From Chimaeribacter arupi (GTDB lineage: Bacteria > Pseudomonadota > Gammaproteobacteria > Enterobacterales > Enterobacteriaceae): DNA of 64,000 nt. Location of the stretch: positions 34,883 through 98,882 of the forward strand of contig NZ_PJZI01000015.1 in NCBI RefSeq assembly GCF_002858805.1, in the 5' to 3' direction. This document shows positions 34,033 to 43,221 of this stretch, piece by piece. Numbering within the stretch: the first letter of the stretch is position 1; every line of letters starts with the position of its first letter. Below the pieces are notes generated by a model, which saw nothing but the letters and a program-made list of their open reading frames with translations, was not told the origin of the DNA and did no database searches. The position numbers and the translations under genes are program-made.

Positions 34033-35157
34033 ATGGTCAAGACGTTGTTTTACCGCGTGCTTCGCGGCCTGTTCCATGACCGCCTGTTACAGGCGCTGCT
34101 GCTGGTGGGCGTGGTGCTCACCGCGTTGCACCCGGCTGCCGTACGCACCTTCCCGGCGGCCGTTGACTGGCCGACCATCATGACCCTGCTGGGTTTGCTG
34201 CTGCTGACCAAAGGGGTGGAGAGCAGCGGGTTCTTTGACCTGCTGGGGCGGGCGATGATCCGCCGCCTGCACCGCGAGCGGCCGCTTGCGCTGTTTCTGG
34301 TGGCTGCCGCGGCGCTGCTCTCGACCTTTATGACCAACGACGTGGCGCTGTTTATCGTGGTGCCGCTGACCATCACATTGAAAAAACTCTCCGCACTGCC
34401 GGTAACAAGGCTGATCATTTTCGAGGCGCTGGCGGTCAACGCCGGGTCGCTGCTGACGCCCATCGGCAACCCACAAAATATCCTGCTGTGGAACCGCGCC
34501 GGGGTGTCGTTTGCGGCCTTTACCGGCCAGATGCTGCCGCTGATGGCGGTCAGCATGGCGCTGCTGCTGGCCCTGACGTGGTTCAGCTTCCGGGCGCGGC
34601 CGATCAAGGCGGTTCAGTTGCCGGAGGGCGTCGCCTGCCGCAAACCGTTGCTGATGACCTGTGCCGTGCTGTATGGGGTGTTCCTGGTGTCGGTGGAGCT
34701 GGGCGCGACCGGTTATGGCCTGCTGGCGGTGCTGGTGGGGTTGCTGCTGCTGGCGCGGCGGGTGCTGGTGCAGATCGACTGGGGGCTGATCCTGGTGTTT
34801 ATCGCGATGTTTATCGACATCCGCCTGCTGGTGGACCTGCCCCCGCTGCGGCCGCTGATTGCCCAGCTGGCCCACCTGCCGGAAAGCGGGCTTTACCTGC
34901 TCGGTATCGGGCTGTCGCAGCTTATCAGCAATGTCCCGGCCACCATCCTGCTGATGAACGCCGTGCCCTCCACGGCGCTGGTGGCCTATGCCGTCAATAT
35001 CGGTGGGTTCGGCCTGGCCATCGGTTCGCTGGCCAACCTGATCGCGCTCAGGATGGCCGGTGACCGGCGCATCTGGCTGCGTTTCCACCTCTATTCACTG
35101 CCGTTTTTGCTGGTCAGCGCCCTGGCGGGCTGGGGGTTGCTGGCGTTAACCGGCTAA
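34033..35157 (+). CDS. Inner-membrane anion transporter-like protein (YbiR/ArsB-NhaD-like)
   Basis: A 374-aa polytopic protein of the ion transporter superfamily. It has about ten hydrophobic segments and the paired hairpin motifs typical of the family: STFMTNDVALFIVVPLT with NAGSLLTPIGNPQNILLW in the first half, and LSQLISNVPATILLMNAV with GSLANLIALRMA in the second. It is close in size and motifs to E. coli YbiR, whose substrate is unknown. It follows the bgl operon, but a terminator-like stem separates them, so I see no reason to link it to glucosides. It is convergent with flk, with two bases between the stops. Confidence 0.8.
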   Translation: MVKTLFYRVLRGLFHDRLLQALLLVGVVLTALHPAAVRTFPAAVDWPTIMTLLGLLLLTKGVESSGFFDLLGRAMIRRLHRERPLALFLVAAAALLSTFMTNDVALFIVVPLTITLKKLSALPVTRLIIFEALAVNAGSLLTPIGNPQNILLWNRAGVSFAAFTGQMLPLMAVSMALLLALTWFSFRARPIKAVQLPEGVACRKPLLMTCAVLYGVFLVSVELGATGYGLLAVLVGLLLLARRVLVQIDWGLILVFIAMFIDIRLLVDLPPLRPLIAQLAHLPESGLYLLGIGLSQLISNVPATILLMNAVPSTALVAYAVNIGGFGLAIGSLANLIALRMAGDRRIWLRFHLYSLPFLLVSALAGWGLLALTG

Positions 35158-35159
35158 GA

Positions 35160-36194
35160 TCAGAAAACCAGCCAGAGCAGAATCAGCACCACCAGCAGCG
35201 CGGCAAACAGCAGCGGCGCGCCGCCCAACCCTTGCAGTTGCGGCGGCAGCAGGGCGATCAGCGGGTTCACCAGCGGCTGCGGCGCGGCGGCAGCCGACTG
35301 CACCATTGACGCGGAGGTCACGCTGCGATCGACGCGGCGGCTGAACAGCATCCCCAGCAGGTCATGCAGTTGCGCGGCGGTCAGCGGCGTGAGCGGCCCG
35401 GCGTTGAACTGCGTCTGGGCATACTCCGTCAGCTGTTGCTGCTCCTCCGGGCTGGCCGGGTGCTTCAGCGCGCCGTGCAGGCTGTGCAGCGTCGGGCTGG
35501 TCTGCTGGCTCAGGGTATGGCGCGCCTGCAGGTATTGGGTGATCACCTGGAAATGCCGCGCCGGCATCGGGTCGTTGGTGGAAACCCCGACCAGATTGAA
35601 CAGCTCCTGCCACAGCTTGGCCGGCTTCTCGCCGGTGGCGGCGCTGAGCCGCGCCACCTGCTGTTGCAGGCTGCGCTGTTCGGCGGGCAGCACCGGGCGG
35701 TCCATCACCGGGGTCTGCTGCGGCGGGGGAATGGTCAGCCCGCCGGTCTGGATCAGCGCCAGCACCTGATGCAGCTGCTCATGGCTCAGCTGGCTGAGTA
35801 CCGTGTGGCCGAAATTCTGCCGGATGAAATCGCTGACCGCCTGCCGGTTATTGCCGAGCGGCAGCAATTCGGTGAGCTGTTGCAGCAACTGGCGGGTGGC
35901 GTGGCTCTCCTGCGCGCTGCTCAGGCGGTTCTGCAAATTCTGCTCAGCCTGCGGGAACTGCCCGGCGCTGATCTCCCCCTCGTTCGGCACGTGCAGATCG
36001 TGGCGCAGGCTGGCCCACAGTTCGGCGGCTTTCATCGGCGTCAGCGCCATGATTTTCACCACCAGTTTCTCCAACGTGGTGCGCTGGGCAGGGGTGAGCG
36101 GCTGGTTCTCGCCGGGCGGGGTCGGCCCGGTTTTGGCTGACGGCAAAGGCCGGTCACTGACCGGGGGAGTGCCGGGGCCGCTCAATGGTTGCAT
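35160..36194 (-). CDS. flk: Flagellar assembly/regulation protein Flk
   Basis: A 344-aa inner-membrane protein which in Salmonella and E. coli influences flagellar hook/filament export switching and FlgM secretion. It begins MQPLSGPGTPPV, followed by a Pro-rich segment, helical repeats (LSQLSHEQLHQVLALIQTGG, QPTLHSLHGALKHP-like) and one C-terminal membrane anchor (LLFAALLVVLILLWLVF). I chose the ATG at 36194, which gives the family N-terminus; AAGGA lies 10 nt upstream. In E. coli it lies between pdxB and fabB, as here with insertions on both sides. Confidence 0.87.
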   Translation of the reverse strand: MQPLSGPGTPPVSDRPLPSAKTGPTPPGENQPLTPAQRTTLEKLVVKIMALTPMKAAELWASLRHDLHVPNEGEISAGQFPQAEQNLQNRLSSAQESHATRQLLQQLTELLPLGNNRQAVSDFIRQNFGHTVLSQLSHEQLHQVLALIQTGGLTIPPPQQTPVMDRPVLPAEQRSLQQQVARLSAATGEKPAKLWQELFNLVGVSTNDPMPARHFQVITQYLQARHTLSQQTSPTLHSLHGALKHPASPEEQQQLTEYAQTQFNAGPLTPLTAAQLHDLLGMLFSRRVDRSVTSASMVQSAAAAPQPLVNPLIALLPPQLQGLGGAPLLFAALLVVLILLWLVF

Positions 36195-36421
36195 AACGTT
36201 GGAATCCTTAATGTACAGGGTGGTAACAGGTATCAGCCGGATGCCGCGCAGAGGAATCGCCGGGGGCGGCAGTGTGGGTAAATGATACCAACCTGTACCC
36301 ATCACGGATAGTGATGAATGTCGCTTAAATCATCGGCGGGGGCTGTTTGGTCACTCTGTCTGCATTTTCGGCATGAGGGCACCCCGCGGGTGTGCCTGCG
36401 TGCGGGCGGCGGCCCGGCTGG

Positions 36422-37909
36422 TTACTCCGGATTGATGAGCGTCGCCCGTTCTGCGGTTTGCGCCCGGCATAACGTCATGGCCCGCGCCAGGCGTTCGATA
36501 CCGATCACGGTGCGCTCGGGCGTCTGGGCGCTGAAATTGAGGCGCAGGGTGAACTCGGCCTGTGGGTTGTTCCGGTAGAAACACGCGCCGCGCGCAAAGG
36601 TGACGTTCTGCTGCCACGCCAGCGGCATCAGCCGTGACACCGGGATATCCGGCGGCAGTTGCACCCAGAGGAACAGGCCGCCTTCCGGCAGCTCCACGCG
36701 GCACCCCGGCGGCAGGTGGCGGGCCAGCGCATCGGCGGCGACATCCCGCAACTGGCGGTAAAGGCGGCAGGCGCGCTGCAACTGGCGCTGGTAGCTGCCC
36801 ACGGTGACAAAGGCGTCCAGCGAGCGCTGCAACAGGCTGGACGTGGTGAAGCTGTCGAGATGTTTACGCTGCGCCAGCCGGGGGTAAAGGGCGGCGTCGG
36901 CCACCAGGTACCCGATACGGATGCTCGGCATCAGCATCTTGGAGAAGGTGCCGACGTAGATCACGCCGCCGCCGGCCGCCAGGGAACGCAGCGAGGGCAG
37001 CGCCGCGCCCTGGTAGCGCAGGTCACCGACGAAATCGTCCTCCAGCAGTGTCACCCCGGCGGCTTCAGCCAGCTTCACCAGTTGCCGCCGCCGGGGTTCA
37101 CTCAGGCAGCGCCCGGTAGGGTTATGGAAATTGGGGATGGTGTAGATCAGCGCCGGGCGGTGCGCGGCCAGCAGGGCGGGCAGGGCGTCCACGCACAGGC
37201 CGTCGGCATCACAGGGGATCGGCACGGTACGGACGCCCTGAAGCTCAAACAGCGTCAGGGCCTCGGCGTAGGTCGGCTCCTCCACCAGCACTGTATCGCC
37301 GGGGCGCAGCAGGGTGTGGCTGACCAGGCTCAGCGCCTGTTGCGAACCGTTGGTGATCAGAATCTGTTCCGGCCGCGCCGGGATACCCTGCAACGAGAGG
37401 ATGCGCGCCAGCGTATCGCGCAGCGGATAGTAGCCGCAGTAGTCGCCATAGTGGAACGCCTCTTCCGCATGGCGGCGCAGCACCGAGTGCATCACTTTGC
37501 GGAACGCCTCCTGCGGGAAGATGCGCGGGTTGCCGACCCCGGCGGCGAAATTGATCACGTCCGGCGGCAATGGGCTGTCGGCCTGGCCATCCAGCCGCGA
37601 GGCACCGGTGGTAAAAGGGTCAACCGGGAAGAGGGCCGTCTGCTCTGCGGCAGGCGGGGCGGGTGGCGCATACGGGTGGCATACATAGGCACCGCTGCCG
37701 CGCCGCGCCTGTAAAAAACCTTTGGCCGCCAGTTCGCCATAGGCGTTTTCCACCGTCAGGCGGCTGACGGCCAGTTCAGCCGCCAGCATCCGGGTAGAGG
37801 GCAGTTTGTCCCCCTCTTTCAGGCTGCCGTCCAGAATGGCGCAGCGCAGCGTCTCTTCGATTTGCAGGTAGAGCGGGATGACACTGTGGCGATCGAGAGG
37901 GATATGCAT
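36422..37909 (-). CDS. MocR/PdxR-like regulator (GntR HTH plus aminotransferase domain)
   Basis: A 495-aa transcription factor. Residues 1-75 form a GntR winged helix (IPLYLQIEETLRCAILDGSL, LPSTRMLAAELAVSRLTVEN). The rest is a class I aminotransferase-like domain with YGDYCGYYPLRDTLA, NGSQQALSL, PNFHNPTGR and the PLP lysine in GTFSKMLMPSIRIGY. All PLP-contact motifs look intact. The ATG at 37909 follows AGGAG; the 11 in-frame codons upstream are leader. It is divergent from an EamA transporter, with 20-bp tandem repeats between, which suggests it controls that gene and perhaps itself. Confidence 0.9.
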   Translation of the reverse strand: MHIPLDRHSVIPLYLQIEETLRCAILDGSLKEGDKLPSTRMLAAELAVSRLTVENAYGELAAKGFLQARRGSGAYVCHPYAPPAPPAAEQTALFPVDPFTTGASRLDGQADSPLPPDVINFAAGVGNPRIFPQEAFRKVMHSVLRRHAEEAFHYGDYCGYYPLRDTLARILSLQGIPARPEQILITNGSQQALSLVSHTLLRPGDTVLVEEPTYAEALTLFELQGVRTVPIPCDADGLCVDALPALLAAHRPALIYTIPNFHNPTGRCLSEPRRRQLVKLAEAAGVTLLEDDFVGDLRYQGAALPSLRSLAAGGGVIYVGTFSKMLMPSIRIGYLVADAALYPRLAQRKHLDSFTTSSLLQRSLDAFVTVGSYQRQLQRACRLYRQLRDVAADALARHLPPGCRVELPEGGLFLWVQLPPDIPVSRLMPLAWQQNVTFARGACFYRNNPQAEFTLRLNFSAQTPERTVIGIERLARAMTLCRAQTAERATLINPE

Positions 37910-37940
37910 AGCACTCCTGGGCGGCAGAGAAAAAGGCAAC

Positions 37941-38020
37941 ATGGCCGGCTTACGCGTAACGTGGCCTGGATAAGCATAACGTGGCCTGGATAAACATAAA
38001 GTGGCCTGCTTAAGATTAAT
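37941..38020. repeat. Four 20-bp tandem repeats between MocR and EamA genes
   Basis: Four consecutive 20-bp units start at 37941, 37961, 37981 and 38001 (for example GTGGCCTGGATAAGCATAAC); the middle two differ at two positions and the outer two are more diverged. A partial fifth, GTGGCTCTGGCC, follows at 38026. A period of two helical turns places each unit on the same DNA face. MocR proteins are known to bind direct repeats, so this is the probable operator array. Confidence 0.7.
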
Positions 38021-38098
38021 AGTAAGTGGCTCTGGCCGGAAAGGGGCAGCGGCGTAAAATTCAGGATAAGGTTTTTTTCTGTTATCTGAGAGGATGTT

Positions 38099-39178
38099 AT
38101 GCCGATCTCTACCGGAGCGGCGGCTACCGCGGCTGCCTCAGCGGGTGGCCTGCCTGCCCGTACCGGGCACGGGTTTTCCCTGGCGGTGCTGAGCGCCTTT
38201 CTGCTGGCATTTACCGCCATCATCATCCGTGTGCTGACGGAACAGTACCGGCTGCCGGCACTGGTGCTGGCGTTCTGGCGGGCGGCGCTGGTGGCGGCGG
38301 TGCTGTTTCCGGTGCTGCTCTGTGTGCGGCCGCAGTGGCTGCGGCTGGGCTGGGCGCGGCTGCGCTTCTATGCGCTGTTCGGGCTGGTGCTGGCGCTGTT
38401 CAACGCGCTCTGGACGTTCTCCATCATGCTGAACGGCGCGTCAGTGGCGACCATCCTCAGCTATTTCTCGGTGGGCTTTACGGTGTTTCTCGGCTGGGTC
38501 TGTTTTGGTGAGCGCCTGGACGCCCGGCAACTGGCGGTGATCGGCATCAGCCTGGTGGGCTGCGCGCTGGTCAGCCTGGGCGGCGACACAGAGGCGGCGC
38601 ACACCGGCCTGTTCGGCCTGCTGATTGGCGTGCTGACCGGCGTCGGTTCCACGCTGTATGCGCTGTGCGGGCGGCTGGCGAGCCGCCGCGGCTACCCGGA
38701 GTGGAATACCATTCTGTATGTGTTCGCCTTCGCCGCGCTCTACCAGTTGCTGTTTAATGCGCTGGCCGGGCACCTGCCGGTGCCGGACGGCAGCCTCACC
38801 GGCAGCGTCTGGTTCTTGTCACAGGGTGATGCGGGCATCCAATGGCACGGCTGGGGGCTGTTGCTGCTGCTGGCGGCAGGGCCGACCCTGCTGGGCTTCG
38901 GCCTGTATAACCTCAGCCTGAAAACCCTGCCGCTGGCGGTGGCGAACCTGATCCTGTCGCTGGAACTGGTGTTTACCGCCGCCATCGCCTTTGTGTTACT
39001 GGGCGAAACCCTGACGCCGTGGCAACTGCTGGGCAGCGCCCTGATGCTGGCCGGCGTCGGGTTGATGCGCCGCCGCACCCGGAGGGCGAAAGGGGAGGGC
39101 GTCAGGGATCCGCGCGCTTCACCGGACGCAGCAACGGCGTGCGCATCCGCTGTGCCAGGAACACCCCCAACAACGTGA
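38099..39178 (+). CDS. EamA/DMT-family transporter with extended C-terminus
   Basis: A 359-aa drug/metabolite transporter with ten predicted spans in two EamA halves (from about 25-165 and 180-330, for example GPTLLGFGLYNLSLKTLPLAV). Substrate is unknown; family members often export amino acids or metabolites. AGAGG precedes the ATG. The family-like part ends near RRRTRR (about residue 330), and the last 27 or so residues are hydrophilic and are read from DNA antisense to the next gene; its stop lies 77 bp inside that gene. The tail is probably not functional. Confidence 0.88.
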   Translation: MPISTGAAATAAASAGGLPARTGHGFSLAVLSAFLLAFTAIIIRVLTEQYRLPALVLAFWRAALVAAVLFPVLLCVRPQWLRLGWARLRFYALFGLVLALFNALWTFSIMLNGASVATILSYFSVGFTVFLGWVCFGERLDARQLAVIGISLVGCALVSLGGDTEAAHTGLFGLLIGVLTGVGSTLYALCGRLASRRGYPEWNTILYVFAFAALYQLLFNALAGHLPVPDGSLTGSVWFLSQGDAGIQWHGWGLLLLLAAGPTLLGFGLYNLSLKTLPLAVANLILSLELVFTAAIAFVLLGETLTPWQLLGSALMLAGVGLMRRRTRRAKGEGVRDPRASPDAATACASAVPGTPPTT

Positions 39179-39998
39179 TGCCGCCGCCAATCAGGTGATA
39201 GCTGTGCAGTTGCTCATGCAGGAACAGTACCGCGATCACCGCCGTAAACAGCGGCGTCAGGTTCATAAAGATCGACGTCGTGTTGGCCCCCAGCCGCATG
39301 ACGCCCTGAATCCACAGGAACGGCGCAATCAGTGAGGCCGGGATGCCGGCGAACAGCACCAGCGGGATATTCTGCGGCGTCAGGGTGACATCCGGCGCCA
39401 GCAGGAAATTGGGCAGCAACAGCAGTACCCCGAACAGGATCTGCACATACAGCGCTTGCCAGTTCGGCAGCGGGATCGCCCAGCGCCGGGTCAGCACGCC
39501 GTAACAGGCGTACGAGGCCGACGCGGCAAACATCATCAGCTCGCCGCTGCCGATGCCGTGTGTCAGCAGTTGTTCCGGGTGGCCGGCGCTGACCAGCCAC
39601 AGCAGGCCGCCGAAGGAGAGCACACCGCCGAGCGCCATGCCGCGCGTCGGCGCGATGCCGAGCAGCACGATGCTGAACAGGATGGTCAGCAGCGGGATAA
39701 GCGAGCTGAGAATGCCCATAAACAGCGCGCTGACGCTGTGTGCGGCGTAATAGGCCAGGCTCTGGTAGAGCACCATCCCGAGCAGCCCGAGCACCAGCAG
39801 TTTTCCCAGATGCGGGCGCAGCGTCTGCCGGTGGCGCCACAGGCCGGGCAGCACAAAGGGCGTCAGCACCAGCAGGGCCAGCAGCCAGCGGTAAAAAGAG
39901 ATGGCTGCCGGGTCAATGGCCCCGGCGGCGATTTTGCTGACCACCGCATTCAGCGACCAAATCAGTACCGCCAGCAGCGGAAAAAGCGCATTCATCAT
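39102..39998 (-). CDS. EamA/DMT-family transporter
   Basis: A 298-aa ten-span transporter with two EamA halves: FPLLAVLIWSLNAVVSKIAA at the start, SLIPLLTILFSIVLLG near 100-115, and FMNLTPLFTAVIAVLFLHEQ in the second half. Substrate unknown. Starts at 39998 or 39995 (consecutive ATGs). It is divergent from an AraC-family regulator with 96 bp between them, the usual regulator-exporter layout, and overlaps the preceding convergent EamA gene by 77 bp. Confidence 0.9.
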   Translation of the reverse strand: MMNALFPLLAVLIWSLNAVVSKIAAGAIDPAAISFYRWLLALLVLTPFVLPGLWRHRQTLRPHLGKLLVLGLLGMVLYQSLAYYAAHSVSALFMGILSSLIPLLTILFSIVLLGIAPTRGMALGGVLSFGGLLWLVSAGHPEQLLTHGIGSGELMMFAASASYACYGVLTRRWAIPLPNWQALYVQILFGVLLLLPNFLLAPDVTLTPQNIPLVLFAGIPASLIAPFLWIQGVMRLGANTTSIFMNLTPLFTAVIAVLFLHEQLHSYHLIGGGITLLGVFLAQRMRTPLLRPVKRADP

Positions 39999-40037
39999 GA
40001 AACCCGTTTTATTCTCTAAAAGGCGCTAGTGTACGAT

Positions 40038-40071
40038 TGTCTGGTTTCATAGAGATAGCGATAACCAGACA
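40038..40071. promoter_or_regulatory. Inverted repeat between EamA and AraC-type genes
   Basis: TGTCTGGTT (40038-40046) and AACCAGACA (40063-40071) are a perfect 9-bp dyad separated by 16 bp, in the short divergent promoter region. It is a likely operator for the adjacent AraC-type regulator. Confidence 0.6.
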
Positions 40072-40094
40072 TCCCATGCGCATAACAGGACAAC

Positions 40095-40913
40095 ATGCCA
40101 CGCCCTCACACCACTTTTGCGCCACCGGCCCAGTACGGCCCGCTGCCGGCGACCGCCCCCGGCAACCGCGCGGCGCTGCCGCGGCATCTCTTTTTCCGCG
40201 AAGAGCACCATGACCCCTACACCGATTTCCTGCCCCATACGCACCCCTGGGGCCAGGTGATCTATGTGAAAAGCGGGGTGGTGGCGCTGAATGTGGGCGG
40301 CCAGCGCTTTCTGGCCCCGCCGGAGTTCGCCGTCTGGTTGCCGCCGCACCATGAGCACAGCAGCTCCAGCCGCCGCGCCACCCGGTTCCGCTCCATCAAT
40401 ATTGCGCCGTCGCTCTGCCACGGTTTGCCGGAATCCCCCTGTCTGCTCGGCGTCAGCGCGATTTTTACCGCGATTGTGGATGACTGCTTCGCCCGCCACC
40501 TGGCGGAACCGGCCACGCGCAGTGACCTGCGGCTCTGCCGGGTGCTGATCGACCAGCTGCGGCGCTCGTCGCTCCAGCGTACCTATCTGCCGACCTCGCA
40601 GGACAAGCTGCTCGCGCCGGTGCTGCGTGAACTGGAGCGCAACCCGGCTGATAACACGCCGCTCGCCGTCTGGGCGCAGCGGGTCTACACCACCGAGCGC
40701 ACCCTGTCGCGCCGCTGCCGCCAGGATCTGGGCATGGCGTTCAGCGAATGGCGGCAGCGCCTGCGGTTTCTGCATGCGATTTCACTGCTTGAGCAGGGAA
40801 AAAGCGTCCAGCAGGTGGCGCTGGAGCTGGGGTACAGCGCGTCCAGCGCCTTTATCGCCATGTTCCGGCAGATAGCCGGCACCACGCCGGAACGCTTCCG
40901 CCGTGCGCAATAG
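40095..40913 (+). CDS. AraC-family transcriptional regulator
   Basis: A 272-aa regulator with an N-terminal cupin-like sensor domain (residues about 30-110: HTHPWGQVIYVKSGVVALNV, FLAPPEFAVWLPPHHEHSS) and a C-terminal double helix-turn-helix (about 170-268: NTPLAVWAQRVYTTERTLSR, SVQQVALELGYSASSAFIAM). It is divergent from an EamA exporter and probably controls it; the ligand is unknown. The start ATG has AGGAC just upstream. Confidence 0.9.
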   Translation: MPRPHTTFAPPAQYGPLPATAPGNRAALPRHLFFREEHHDPYTDFLPHTHPWGQVIYVKSGVVALNVGGQRFLAPPEFAVWLPPHHEHSSSSRRATRFRSINIAPSLCHGLPESPCLLGVSAIFTAIVDDCFARHLAEPATRSDLRLCRVLIDQLRRSSLQRTYLPTSQDKLLAPVLRELERNPADNTPLAVWAQRVYTTERTLSRRCRQDLGMAFSEWRQRLRFLHAISLLEQGKSVQQVALELGYSASSAFIAMFRQIAGTTPERFRRAQ

Positions 40914-41001
40914 TCTGGGTTTCGCCTGAAGTAATGGGATTCTGCGGCATTCGGTGGCAAAATATTTGCCCTTCTTTACCGCTAAGCTGCCGGAGTGTGA
41001 C

Positions 41002-42141
41002 GTGAAAATCCTGGTTGATGAAAATATGCCGTATGCCCAGACCCTGTTCAGCCGCCTGGGTGACGTTCAGGCGGTGCCCGGCCGCCCGATCCCGCGTGAG
41101 GCGTTGCTGGGTGCCGACGCGCTGATGGTGCGCTCCGTCACGAAAGTCAATGCCGACCTGCTGACCGGCACCGGGGTGAAATTTGTCGGCACCGCCACCG
41201 CGGGCACCGACCATGTGGATGACGCCTGGCTGGCAGCGCAGGGCATCGGCTTTTCCGCCGCACCGGGCTGCAATGCCATTGCGGTGGTGGAGTATGTCTT
41301 CTCCGCGCTGATGATCCTTGCCCAGCGCGACGGCTGGCAGCTGCGGGAGAAAACCGTGGGGATCGTGGGCGTCGGTAACGTCGGCTCGCGCCTTCAGGCG
41401 CGCCTTGAGGCGCTGGGCGTTAAAACCCTGCTGTGCGATCCGCCGCGCGCCGCACGCGGTGACGCCGGCCCGTTCTGGCCGCTGGAGAAGCTGGTGGCCG
41501 AGGCGGATATCCTCACCTTCCACACGCCGTTGTATAAAGACGGCCCTTACCGCACCCAGCATCTGGTGGATGCAGAGATGCTGGCCGCCTTGCCGGATAA
41601 CCGCGTGCTGATCAACGCCTGCCGCGGTGAAGTGGTGGATAACGCCGCGCTGCTGGCGGCGCTCAACGGCGGCAAGGCGCTTCGCACGGTGCTGGATGTG
41701 TGGGAGCCGGAACCGGAACTCTCCCTGCCGCTGCTGAATGCGGTGGATATCGGCACCGCGCACATCGCCGGTTACAGCCTGGAAGGCAAGGCGCGCGGCA
41801 CCACGCAGGTGTTTGAGGCGTACAGCCGCTTCCTGGGGCAGCCGCAGGCGGTGCCGCTGGAGAGCCTGCTGCCGGTGCCGGATGTCAGTGAGGTGACGCT
41901 GAACGGCAATCTGGCGGCACACCCCGATGAGGGAACCCTGCTGCGCCTGATGCACCTGGTGTATGATGTGCGCCGCGATGATGCCCCGCTGCGCCGGGTG
42001 GCGGGGACGCCCGGTGAATTCGACAAATTGCGGAAGTTTTATCAGGAGCGGCGCGAATGGTCGTCGCTCTGCATACAGTGTGACGACGAGGCCACGGCCA
42101 CGTTGCTGACCCGGCTCGGCTTTACCGCCCGGCTGCGCTAA
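41002..42141 (+). CDS. pdxB: Erythronate-4-phosphate dehydrogenase PdxB
   Basis: Oxidises 4-phosphoerythronate in DXP-dependent pyridoxal phosphate synthesis. The 379-aa D-2-hydroxyacid dehydrogenase has the Rossmann site [20 protein letters not shown], catalytic region [12 protein letters not shown] and [16 protein letters not shown], and the PdxB-specific C-terminal domain ([20 protein letters not shown]). The start is GTG at 41002 ([11 protein letters not shown], as in E. coli) with CGGAG 6 nt upstream, rather than the ATG at 40954. Confidence 0.96.
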   Translation: MKILVDENMPYAQTLFSRLGDVQAVPGRPIPREALLGADALMVRSVTKVNADLLTGTGVKFVGTATAGTDHVDDAWLAAQGIGFSAAPGCNAIAVVEYVFSALMILAQRDGWQLREKTVGIVGVGNVGSRLQARLEALGVKTLLCDPPRAARGDAGPFWPLEKLVAEADILTFHTPLYKDGPYRTQHLVDAEMLAALPDNRVLINACRGEVVDNAALLAALNGGKALRTVLDVWEPEPELSLPLLNAVDIGTAHIAGYSLEGKARGTTQVFEAYSRFLGQPQAVPLESLLPVPDVSEVTLNGNLAAHPDEGTLLRLMHLVYDVRRDDAPLRRVAGTPGEFDKLRKFYQERREWSSLCIQCDDEATATLLTRLGFTARLR

Positions 42142-42163
42142 GCGCGTCACCCCCTCTTTTCAT

Positions 42164-42196
42164 GGGCGGCAGTGACCGCCCTTTGTTTTTGTTTTT
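42164..42196 (+). terminator. Terminator-like stem between pdxB and usg
   Basis: GGGCGG (42164-42169) pairs with CCGCCC (42176-42181), followed by a T-rich run. It lies just before the usg ribosome site, so it may attenuate rather than fully stop transcription. Confidence 0.7.
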
Positions 42197-42210
42197 CTGG
42201 AGAAACCACT

Positions 42211-43221
42211 ATGTCTGACGGCTGGAACATTGCCCTGTTGGGGGCCACAGGCGCGGTAGGCAACGCCTTGCTGGAATTGCTGGAGGAACGTCAGTTCCCG
42301 GTGGGCGAGCTTTTCCCGCTGGCCAGCGATCGCAGCGCCGGTGAGACCCTGCGTTTCAACGGGAAATCGGTGATGGTACAAGACGCCGCCCAGTTTGACT
42401 GGTCGCAGGCGCAGCTGGCGTTTTTTGTCGCCGGCACTGACGCCACCGCACGCTACGCGGACGAAGCCGCCAACGCCGGCTGCCTGGTGATTGACAGCAG
42501 CGGCCTGTTCGCGCTGGAGCCGGATGTGCCGCTGGTGGTGCCGGGCGTGAACCCGCAGGTGCTGGCGGATTACCGTAACCGCAATATCGTGGCGCTGGCC
42601 GATAGCCTGACCAGCCAGCTGCTGACCGCCATCAAACCGCTGACCGAACAGGCCGGGCTGTCCCGCCTGCACGTCACCAGCCTTATCTCTGCGTCGGCGC
42701 ACGGCAAGGCGGCGGTGGACGATCTGGCCGGGCAGAGCGCCCGCCTGCTCAACGGCCTGCCGGTAGAGCAGAGCCTGTTCAGCAAACAACTGGCGTTCAA
42801 CCTGTTGCCGCTGCTGGCCGATGAAGAGGGCAGTGTGCGCCAGGAGCGCCGCCTGGTGGATCAGGTGCGCAAAGTGTTGCAGGATGAAGGGTTGCCGGTG
42901 TCAGTGAGCTGCATCCAGTCGCCGGTATTTTATGGCCAGGCACAGGTGGTGAACCTGGAAGCCCTGCGCCCGATGGCGGCTGACGAGGCGCGCGAGGCGT
43001 TCCTGAGCGTGGAAGAGATCCAGCTCAGTGATGAGCAGGACTTCCCAACACAGGTGACGGATGCCTCCGGCAACGATGCACTGAGCATCGGCTGCGTACG
43101 CAATGATTACGGCATCCCGGAGATCCTGCAATTCTGGTCGGTGGCGGACAATATCCGCTTCGGCGGCGCGCGCATGGCCGTGGAAACTGCTGAGAAGCTG
43201 GTGCAGGAGTACATGTACTGA
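42211..43221 (+). CDS. usg: Semialdehyde dehydrogenase-like protein USG-1
   Basis: A 336-aa paralogue of aspartate-semialdehyde dehydrogenase of unknown function. The NAD(P)-binding start [20 protein letters not shown] and the dimerisation domain are present. The segment where Asd has the catalytic Cys (normally N-C-x-T) reads ADSLTSQLL, with no Cys, so it is not expected to be an active dehydrogenase. GGAG lies 8 nt before the ATG. It is translationally coupled to truA (TGATG at 43219). Confidence 0.94.
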   Translation: MSDGWNIALLGATGAVGNALLELLEERQFPVGELFPLASDRSAGETLRFNGKSVMVQDAAQFDWSQAQLAFFVAGTDATARYADEAANAGCLVIDSSGLFALEPDVPLVVPGVNPQVLADYRNRNIVALADSLTSQLLTAIKPLTEQAGLSRLHVTSLISASAHGKAAVDDLAGQSARLLNGLPVEQSLFSKQLAFNLLPLLADEEGSVRQERRLVDQVRKVLQDEGLPVSVSCIQSPVFYGQAQVVNLEALRPMAADEAREAFLSVEEIQLSDEQDFPTQVTDASGNDALSIGCVRNDYGIPEILQFWSVADNIRFGGARMAVETAEKLVQEYMY

